In this document: piece after piece, positions 57,886 through 64,000 of the stretch | Position numbering within the stretch: the stretch's first letter is position 1 | Layout of the letters: each line of letters begins with the position of its first letter | Assembly: GCA_013215385.1 (NCBI GenBank) | Contig: JABSOY010000010.1 | Span: forward strand, 1-64,000 | Length of the DNA stretch: 64,000 nt | Origin: Colwellia sp. | Lineage (GTDB): Bacteria; Pseudomonadota; Gammaproteobacteria; Enterobacterales; Alteromonadaceae | Direction: 5' to 3' | Made by a program: the position numbers and the translations under genes | Notes under the pieces: generated by a model | What the model saw: the letters and a program-made list of their open reading frames with translations, nothing else | Told to the model about the DNA's origin: nothing | Databases searched by the model: none

Positions 57886-58528
57886 TCATTTTTCGATAAA
57901 GTCGACACTCAATAGAGCCTGTTTTAAATTCTCATTCTTGGGCCAATGTGAAGATAACCATTCCAGATTTTGATGGATGTCTTCAGTTTCATCAAAATTG
58001 TAATATCTGAAAATATTTTTGCTGCTATTCACTAGGTTTTTACTAATTCCATCATTAGATATCCAATTTAAATGTTGTTCGCCACCTTAGGTAAAAGGTT
58101 AAGTGCTGCTTCTAGTTGTGACTCAACCAGATACTTGTAAATAATTCTAGTTATACAGCTAGAATAAAGTTCATTGATATCTTCATCTTTAGGAAAACAA
58201 ACTACTAATTTTGCTAATTGTCCCTCAAGCAATTCGAATAGATTTGATTCCTTTAACACAGTGGAAACAGAACCGAAATCTATAAGAGTTGAAGCTCGCG
58301 ACAATTGAAAATTGACAACATGGCTACTTTCAAACCAATTGACTGATAGTTCCTTAATTTGTTGGTAAAGTAATAGAGCTTGCTCACCGATACCGATATC
58401 TTCGCAGTAATCATTGATTAATTGACAAGCATTACCGGAAAGTTCTCCAGCTATGAATTCACTTAGTTCAGGTGGTCGTGATAGCTCAAAAAGGTATTGA
58501 TGAATAGCCAATCCATCGTTGATCCGTC
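57886..58528 (-). pseudogene. Truncated and frameshifted gene of unknown function
   Basis: The longest frame (58511 to 58068) starts with TTG and gives 147 residues ending LLPKVANNI. Reading another frame from about 58090 continues as GEQHLNWISNDG, KNIFRYYNFDETEDIHQN and LEWLSSHWPKNENLKQALLS to a stop at 57886, clearly coding. One frameshift thus splits a protein of about 207 residues. The first frame stays open upstream ([12 protein letters not shown]) without an ATG until a stop next to the rimO relic, so the 5' end is also missing. The fold is probably all-helical. I do not recognise the family. Confidence 0.7.
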
Positions 58529-58535
58529 CGTTTGT

Positions 58536-58980
58536 ACTTTCATCCTAATGTTCTAGGGGGTACCGGCCCACATGCATATGATGAAGTATTAACACAAGTA
58601 CATAAACATGTTCCAAAACCAGTCCATAATCTTTTTATCGATTTAGTACAGCCACAAAGCGTTAAGTTAACGTCTAAACATTATGCTTATTTAAAAATAT
58701 CTGAAGGCTGTAATCATCGTTGTACCTTCTGAATTATTCCATCAATGCGTGGCTATTTAGACTCTCGCCCAATCTATGATGTCTTTGAGAAGTCCAGCGT
58801 TTGAAAAATGCTGGCGTGAAAGAGTTATTGGTTATTTCACAAGATACTTCTGCTTAGGGTGTTGATGTTAAACATAAAACATATTTCTGGGATGGGATGT
58901 CGGTTAAAACTCACATGCAGCAATTATGTGAAGAATTAACAAAGCAGGGTGTTTGGGGGGGGGCGTAGAAGATGAATATG
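58536..58980 (+). pseudogene. Internal relic of rimO
   Basis: From 58541 the translation [17 protein letters not shown], then [20 protein letters not shown] matches RimO from H129 on, with close amino-acid identity. The codon for C192, the third radical-SAM cluster cysteine, is TGA (58730-58732). A one-base deletion near 58785 shifts the frame, a later tyrosine codon is TAG, and around 58940-58975 the sequence jumps from the GIWVR region to a copy of the last codons (GTAGAAGAT) across a run of nine G. The copy is dead but recognisable over about 440 bp. Confidence 0.9.
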
Positions 58981-59003
58981 CTTAACTATTCAGGTTAGGT
59001 TTT

Positions 59004-59202
59004 TCAATCCATGGTCATTTTATTACAAATGCGAGCACCATGGTCATTTAGTTTGTAAGCACTAAAACCAATTAATGCGACTTCACCACCATTAGGTAAT
59101 TCTTCAGTCAGAGCCAATGAAACTATCTAACGCAGGACCAGCAGAAACTTTTGATATATCTGCGCCTTCAGCGATTTTTGCTACCAATTCACTTTTGTTC
59201 AT
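59004..59202 (-). pseudogene. Relic of an HU-type DNA-binding protein gene
   Basis: On the minus strand, after AAGGA, the frame begins MNKSELVAKIAEGADISKVS and AGPALDSFI, the N-terminal half of HU. It ends at a TGA after 32 residues. The next frame continues ALTEELPNGGEVALIGFSAY, matching the HU beta arm region (TE-L-x-x-G-x-EVALVGFG). The sequence then loses similarity. It is a frameshifted, 3'-truncated HU gene whose start signals still look intact. Confidence 0.85.
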
Positions 59203-59626
59203 TATTGTTATTCCTTAATTATTGTTATCGCTTACATACTAAAAGATAACAGTGAATTGACCAATGTAAATGGTCTTCTCAATACGCAATATAGTCCTAT
59301 TTGTCTGAATATACCTATAATTAGGATGTTCTGATCATGTGCCGATATCATACGAATATCCTTCCAAGTATAAGCCAGCGAGTATGCTTGTCTACTCGGT
59401 GTGAAGAGCTATTCTATGCCCAGCTATAGTCATCTTTGAGTATATCAATTTTGTTTGGGCATAGTTTCACCTCTGTTTGCTTTGCTTGGCCTTCTAATGG
59501 AGTAATAAAAGTATAGCTATGACGCAATTTTCAACGAAATGACCCTTTATAATAAAAGATAGTAAAACTGTAGCTTACTAGACACGGATAAGAATTTATT
59601 ATTTTAATTCATATTTTTATTTATAA
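59203..59626. other. Intergenic region upstream of the redox cluster
   Basis: 424 bp. It includes the old promoter of the HU relic and, before 59.6 kb, the promoter region of the lipoprotein gene. No operator for the downstream sigma factor was recognised. Confidence 0.35.
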
Positions 59627-59701
59627 ATGAACATTAGTGCAACTTTATTTTTTTTTCGGCGTATTGCTTATATGAAACCTAAAATTGGATGGATTATGAT
59701 C

Positions 59702-61702
59702 ATGTTTAAGCAAATAAAAAATAAGCTCATTATTACCTTAATCAATTATACAAAACACATCTTAATTTTTAGTGTTGCTGTTGTTGTACTTTCTGCTTGT
59801 GGAGGAGGTGGTGGAGGAGGCTCTTCATCAATTAATGATGATCCGTACATTGAACCACCACCGCCATCGCCGACAACAGTCTTTCCAAGCCAGATCTCTA
59901 AGCCCAATGTAACGGTAGTAAATGACAATGGTTCATTAATTATTGCTGAATCTGGCTTGTCTTTGTATACCTTCGATAATGATGAAATAAATTCTTCCAG
60001 TTGTGAAGGCACACCAGATGATACTGATACCTGTGCTGGCCAGTGGCCGCCGCTACTTGCTGGAGAGGGAGCCGAAATAGACGAATTAATGACCATAGTT
60101 ACTCGCAGTGAGGGTGATATGCAATGGGCTTATAAAGGCCAGCCTTTGTACCACTGGTATCAAGACTCTGCTCAAGGAGATATCGGAGGAGATGGCATTA
60201 ACAATGTTTGGCACCTTGCACGTCCTACGCCATTAATGTCAGCTAATCTCTCTGGGGTGAATAGCTATATCGGTAATGAAACTATTCTTAGCGTTAGTGA
60301 TAGTTCAGGAGTCTTGTCTCAAATGCGGACGGATAAAGCGGGCTTTGCCCTCTATACTTTTGATAACGATCCGGTAAATGATACTGCCTGTGCAGGTGAT
60401 TGTATCAATATTTGGCCACCTCTGCTTGCTGATACTGGCGCTATGGCAATGCCACCTTTAAGTATTGTTGAAGTGAGTAACGGCAATATGCAGTGGGTAT
60501 ATAAAGGCAAACCTTTATATTTCTTTGTAAATGATAATGCCGCAGGGGATGTGAACGGTGATGAAGTCAACAATATCTGGCATATAGCCACACAAGAGCC
60601 CGCTATACAACGCACCACAGCCAATGGCCGTTCATTATCAGCAACGGGTATGGTTAATGTCTCGTCCTTAGCCAATACAGTTACAGCCATGGATAAAGAT
60701 GGTTTTAGCTTATACGTATTTGATAACGATACAATGGGCACATCAACCTGTATTGATGGCTGTTTAGATATTTGGCCTGCATTTGTAGCCAATGAGGAAG
60801 ATGTTGCCATTGGGGAATTTAGTCTAATTAGCCGAAACGACGGAACTAAGCAGTGGGCTTTTCAAGACATGCCACTTTATTTCTTTAAAAACGACTTTGC
60901 TAGAGGAGAAATTAATGGTGATGGCTTAAACGGTATTTGGCATTTAATTCCCCCTATTAACACGGTATTAAAACAGGAAATTAATACATTAGGGGCTACG
61001 TTAACCTTAGAAGGTGCTGTTCATACCTTAATACGCGATGAGAATACTAACGAATTTGTTGATTCAATCGCCAATAAAACGGGCTTTGCACTTTATACTT
61101 TTGATAACGACACTGCGGGTGTCAGTCTTTGTGAAGGTGACTGTTTAGCTGCTTGGCCACCTTTAATTGCCGATAAAACTGATGTAGCAACTGCGCCATT
61201 TTCAATCATTACCCGCAGTAATGGTAGTAAGCAGTGGGCAATAAATGATATGGCGTTATATTTTTTCACGCCAGATGAAACTGCTGATGATATCAAGGGT
61301 GAAAATGTAAATGCAATTTGGCATGTTGCACGGCCTGCGCCAATTAAAGTTGATGATCATGAAACTGAGGGGCCGTTACTGGTGGCTCATGGTGATGTAC
61401 TTGACAGTATTGGTAAAACAGCCGATGAACTTAAAGGGTTAACTTTATACACTTTTGATGCTGATGTGAAAAATTCAGGTGTTAGTGTTTGTTTTGATGG
61501 TTGTGCGGCCACGTGGCCACCGATTTATGCAATATCTCCAGAGCAAGCATTTGGTGATTATACCATTATTTCTCGTGCAGAGAATGACACAATAACCTAT
61601 CAGTGGTCTTATCAAGGCTTACCTTTGTATTTCTATATAGGTGACAGTGAAATGGGTGATACGACTGGAGATTACCCTAGTTGGACAATTGCTCGCCCGT
61701 AG
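59702..61702 (+). CDS. Lipoprotein with five Yx(FWY)xxD (COG4315-type) repeats
   Basis: About 666 residues from the ATG at 59702; two other ATGs lie 6 and 30 bp upstream and the choice is uncertain. A signal segment (ILIFSVAVVVLSAC) with lipobox LSAC is followed by a glycine-rich spacer, so it is lipidated. Five repeats of 85-92 residues follow (about 59951-60225, 60338-60595, 60698-60956, 61079-61335 and 61434-61699). Each has LYTFDND or LYVFDND, then a C-x-x-x-C pair with WPP or WPA, QW-Y/F and PLYFF, and NxxWH-A/L near the end. This is the secreted repeat of COG4315. It heads a cluster with two haem-motif proteins; a role in surface redox chemistry is inferred. Confidence 0.88.
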   Translation: MFKQIKNKLIITLINYTKHILIFSVAVVVLSACGGGGGGGSSSINDDPYIEPPPPSPTTVFPSQISKPNVTVVNDNGSLIIAESGLSLYTFDNDEINSSSCEGTPDDTDTCAGQWPPLLAGEGAEIDELMTIVTRSEGDMQWAYKGQPLYHWYQDSAQGDIGGDGINNVWHLARPTPLMSANLSGVNSYIGNETILSVSDSSGVLSQMRTDKAGFALYTFDNDPVNDTACAGDCINIWPPLLADTGAMAMPPLSIVEVSNGNMQWVYKGKPLYFFVNDNAAGDVNGDEVNNIWHIATQEPAIQRTTANGRSLSATGMVNVSSLANTVTAMDKDGFSLYVFDNDTMGTSTCIDGCLDIWPAFVANEEDVAIGEFSLISRNDGTKQWAFQDMPLYFFKNDFARGEINGDGLNGIWHLIPPINTVLKQEINTLGATLTLEGAVHTLIRDENTNEFVDSIANKTGFALYTFDNDTAGVSLCEGDCLAAWPPLIADKTDVATAPFSIITRSNGSKQWAINDMALYFFTPDETADDIKGENVNAIWHVARPAPIKVDDHETEGPLLVAHGDVLDSIGKTADELKGLTLYTFDADVKNSGVSVCFDGCAATWPPIYAISPEQAFGDYTIISRAENDTITYQWSYQGLPLYFYIGDSEMGDTTGDYPSWTIARP

Positions 61703-61754
61703 CGTCGACCAAACTCAACACTAATATTATCTAGTGTTGGGTCTTCAGGTATTA

Positions 61755-62669
61755 ATGAAAGTGAGATGTTCTATGAAAGTTCCATTATCTTTAGCGATTG
61801 TTTTACTACTTTTATCTGGTTGTAACGCAGGAAGTGGTGAGGGGTTAGATGAACAAGGCCGACCTCTTGATGAAATAACCGAAGTACCGCTGGTGGATGA
61901 CGGCATTCAAGCGACTTTACTATCAATTCAAGAACACGTATTTACACCTATTTGTTCTGTTTGTCATGGAGGAGCCAACCCAGCAGCAGGACAAGATTTG
62001 TCATCACTTGAAAGTTCAATTGATAACTTAATAAATGTAGACTCTTCAAATTCGTTATTTAAACGAGTTTTGCCCGGCTCTGCTCAAGAAAGCTATCTAT
62101 ACCTCAAAATCACCGGTGATAACCGGGCCGGTGCTCGTATGCCATTGGGGCAGCCTGCACTTGATGAGCAAACTATTTCCGCAATTAAACAATGGATAGA
62201 TGAAGGAGCGGTGATCCCACAAAATACTGCAAACATGGCAAAAATCAACCGAGCAGTAGTCACTATGGTAACGTTTAAAGAGAATGTATCTGAAGAAAAT
62301 GTTGCCGACCTTATTAGTAAAAATGATTATATATGGCGAGAAAAAAATGCAATAACGATAGTTTTTTGGTTTAACAAAGCAATGAATTTCGCCAACTTAA
62401 CTAATGATCAAATACTTGTTAACAGTTTTAAAGGTTCCCTATCATCGGATTATTCGACGTTGGTTTCCAATGAGCAAATTTCAATTAATGTTATTAACGA
62501 CCAGAGCATACAAGTGAGTGTGCAGGGGTTAGATCGCGATATCATCAAGCTAATAATTCGCTTAAATGAAAGCAGTATCGCAACTATGGTTACTCAACAA
62601 GGGCAAATTATAGATGGTGATAATAACGGCATTGAAGGAGGAGTATTTTATTATGAATTTTATTTATAA
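61755..62669 (+). CDS. Mono-haem c-type cytochrome-like lipoprotein
   Basis: 304 residues from ATG 61755 (AGG 6 nt upstream), or 298 from ATG 61773. The signal ends in lipobox LSGC. The mature part begins with an acidic linker, and a single c-type haem motif CSVCH follows in VFTPICSVCHGGANPAAG. A second helix carries LGQPALDEQTISAIKQWIDE with an upstream methionine (ARMPLG) that could be the sixth ligand, as in class I cytochromes. The C-terminal 150 residues are beta-rich with no recognised family. It overlaps the next gene by 17 bp, so the two are translated together. It likely carries electrons at the outer face of the periplasm. Confidence 0.85.
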   Translation: MKVRCSMKVPLSLAIVLLLLSGCNAGSGEGLDEQGRPLDEITEVPLVDDGIQATLLSIQEHVFTPICSVCHGGANPAAGQDLSSLESSIDNLINVDSSNSLFKRVLPGSAQESYLYLKITGDNRAGARMPLGQPALDEQTISAIKQWIDEGAVIPQNTANMAKINRAVVTMVTFKENVSEENVADLISKNDYIWREKNAITIVFWFNKAMNFANLTNDQILVNSFKGSLSSDYSTLVSNEQISINVINDQSIQVSVQGLDRDIIKLIIRLNESSIATMVTQQGQIIDGDNNGIEGGVFYYEFYL

Positions 62670-63768
62670 ACGAATAACCCCAGTAATAATATTATCGGCA
62701 GTCATAGCATTTACTTTTAGTATTGCAGCACAAGCCGAGGTGTACTTAGCCATTAAAAATAACCTTGCATGCAGCGCATGCCACGTGAATCCAATTGGCG
62801 GTGGTTTGCGAAATGATTTTGGTAGAATTTACGGACAAACAGTATTACCCAGTAAAACGCAACAATTTGATAGTAAAACATTGGCTAAATTAACACAATT
62901 CTTGACCCTTGGTACTGATGCTCGTTTTAACGCGAGTTATCAAAAAAATGAAGCCGAAACTAGCAAAGGATTTTCAACGGAAAGTGCGCAGATTTACTTA
63001 CATTTTAGCATCCTTGAAACAGGTTTATCTTTTTATGTTGATGAACAAGTAGCACCCGGAAGTGCCATTAACCGTGAAGCTTTTGTAATGTATAACTTTG
63101 CTGAAAAGTCATCATTACAAGGGAACTATTTAAAAGCAGGCAAGTTATTTATTCCGTATGGATTACGCATTGAAGATGACAGTGCTTTCATTCGCCAAGT
63201 CACCGGTATGAACTTTGATAATAGCGACAATGGCATCGAGTATGGTGGTAATTTTGGAAAAACCACCGTAAACCTTTACTTGGCTAACGGCACGAGTCAA
63301 GCAACTAATAACGACGATAGTTTGTTATACGGTACTCGAATAGAACATCTGTTTCCACATTTCAGATTAGGTGCTAGTGCAATGCTAAATGACGGCGACC
63401 ACCAAACGAAAATGTTTAATGTGTTTGCAGGGACTCAATGGCGGAATATTGGACTGTTAGCCGAAGTAGACTATATCAATTTAGAGGCTGCTAATACTTT
63501 TACTAAACAAGATATTAGTCAACTGGTAGGTTTAATTGAAATGAATTATCAGTGGCGAAAAGGTTGGAACTTTAAATTAACCGCCGAGTATTTTGACCCA
63601 GATAATGACGTCGATGAAAATGAACAAACACGATATTCTTTTATTACCGAGTATACGCCACTCTCAAATATTCAACTACGTTTAGGCATTAGAGTTAAGC
63701 AAGATATCCCCCAAATACCTGAACAAAACTATGACGTCATCTTTTTACAAAGCCACTTTTATTTTTAA
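62653..63768 (+). CDS. Outer-membrane beta-barrel protein with an N-terminal CXXCH haem motif
   Basis: 371 residues from the ATG at 62653, which has GGAGGAG 9 nt upstream; a longer frame is unlikely. A signal peptide (IILSAVIAFTFSIAAQAE) is followed at once by a haem-binding motif CSACH in LACSACHVNPIGGGLRNDFG. The rest is a beta-barrel with alternating amphipathic strands, repeated aromatic girdles and the terminal YDVIFLQSHFYF. A single haem c at the inner mouth of a barrel could pass electrons from the cytochrome lipoprotein to or across the outer membrane. This is a smaller design than multihaem MtrCAB. Function is inferred from parts and neighbours. Confidence 0.85.
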   Translation: MNFIYKRITPVIILSAVIAFTFSIAAQAEVYLAIKNNLACSACHVNPIGGGLRNDFGRIYGQTVLPSKTQQFDSKTLAKLTQFLTLGTDARFNASYQKNEAETSKGFSTESAQIYLHFSILETGLSFYVDEQVAPGSAINREAFVMYNFAEKSSLQGNYLKAGKLFIPYGLRIEDDSAFIRQVTGMNFDNSDNGIEYGGNFGKTTVNLYLANGTSQATNNDDSLLYGTRIEHLFPHFRLGASAMLNDGDHQTKMFNVFAGTQWRNIGLLAEVDYINLEAANTFTKQDISQLVGLIEMNYQWRKGWNFKLTAEYFDPDNDVDENEQTRYSFITEYTPLSNIQLRLGIRVKQDIPQIPEQNYDVIFLQSHFYF

Positions 63769-63865
63769 CTGTCTTTTTAATTGTGACCAGCCTATGATTT
63801 ACTAGGTTGAAATATATGAAACTTTCATTTTATCAAGATGATAAACCAACAAGGAAAATATTACT

Positions 63866-64000
63866 TTGACTGAGCAAAATACCAAAGTAAAAGAGCAAAG
63901 TCGTAACGGTGGTGACAAGTTAGCGTGTTTACTACAATTATGCCAACAAGGTGATAAACAAGCTTTTAGTGAACTTTATCAACTAACTGCGGCTCGTCTC
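63866..64000 (+). CDS. ECF RNA polymerase sigma factor, partial at window edge
   Basis: The first 45 codons from a TTG start (AAGGAAA upstream), reading CLLQLCQQGDKQAFSELYQL, the opening of region 2 in ECF sigma factors (a helix before the core-binding part). The gene is cut by the window end. Being 98 bp after the barrel gene, it may belong to the same unit or control it, usually with an anti-sigma factor downstream. Confidence 0.8.
   Translation, partial: MTEQNTKVKEQSRNGGDKLACLLQLCQQGDKQAFSELYQLTAARL

Noticed and set aside
57886-58511. Programmed frameshift in the broken helical gene
   Set aside because: No slippery heptamer, stimulatory stem or internal Shine-Dalgarno sequence is visible at the site, and the 5' end of the gene is also missing.
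49110-58732. In-frame TGA at cysteine positions as selenocysteine codons in the rimO-like sequences
   Set aside because: The 5' copy ends within a few codons in TAA stops, and the internal copy has a one-base deletion, a TAG and a large deletion. No SECIS-like hairpin was seen after either TGA. Decay is simpler.
1-64000. Insertion sequence or integrated element as the cause of the relics
   Set aside because: No transposase, integrase, terminal inverted repeat or target duplication was seen. The tRNA genes show no attached integrase.
1-64000. CRISPR array or defence island
   Set aside because: No regularly spaced repeats and no cas, restriction or toxin-antitoxin genes were seen. The SUKH-like gene alone does not support a toxin-immunity system.

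Overview
The window looks like chromosome from a low-G+C, cold-marine gammaproteobacterium of the Colwellia type (Alteromonadales). This is inferred from protein style, the AT-rich intergenic DNA, abundant secreted peptidases, TonB/PepSY iron genes and many sensor kinases; no 16S gene is present to confirm it. No intact mobile element, CRISPR array or phage region was seen.

Layout. 0-2.6 kb: two tRNA-Val(TAC) genes with a strong shared promoter, gltX and a SUKH-like gene. 2.6-12.5 kb: an M1 aminopeptidase, a small membrane protein, an OsmC-YcaO protein, a periplasmic binding protein and a secreted M16 peptidase. 13.4-17.6 kb: a REC-PAS-GGDEF-EAL protein and a membrane-anchored PAF-acetylhydrolase-like hydrolase. 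18.4-25.2 kb: a four-gene set (PadR regulator, PspC-domain membrane protein, ABC ATPase, ABC-2 permease fused to an M1 peptidase) behind a perfect 17-bp inverted repeat. 25.2-33.1 kb: a TraB/GumN protein, a small secreted protein, an M16 lipoprotein and a divergent CadC-like regulator with a periplasmic propeller. 34.0-39.1 kb: an HMA-AraC regulator with a DUF4396 membrane protein, a truncated haemoglobin overlapping a hybrid kinase, and a GAF kinase. 39.6-46.6 kb: an iron locus on the minus strand (response regulator, kinase, overlapping Fur sites, TonB siderophore receptor, TPR-sulfotransferase, PepSY protein). 46.9-54.0 kb: a STAS-like pair, a Crp/Fnr regulator, a MASE1 hybrid kinase and rimO. 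54.6-57.0 kb: nhaD and a DsbA-family protein. 59.6-64.0 kb: a five-repeat Yx(FWY)xxD lipoprotein, a single-haem lipoprotein, a beta-barrel with its own CXXCH motif, and the start of an ECF sigma factor.

The most striking feature is the number of gene relics. rimO has two decayed relatives: a 5' copy with its promoter region at 48.8-49.1 kb and an internal copy at 58.5-59.0 kb. In both, a cysteine codon for an iron-sulfur ligand has become TGA. Other relics are a two-component system collapsed into about 225 bp (33.1 kb), the C-terminal end of a PEP-CTERM protein (49.2-49.4 kb), a frameshifted HU gene (59.0-59.2 kb) and a truncated, frameshifted gene (57.9-58.5 kb). These sit in spacers that would otherwise be called empty.

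Functional links. YcaO and RimO both act in methylthiolation of ribosomal protein S12 in E. coli, and both are here, about 44 kb apart. The 59.6-63.8 kb genes look like one envelope redox module. The iron locus pairs uptake with a PepSY protein and probably a dedicated sensor. Three further kinases (globin-linked, GAF and MASE1) suggest extensive sensing of gases, redox state or small ligands.
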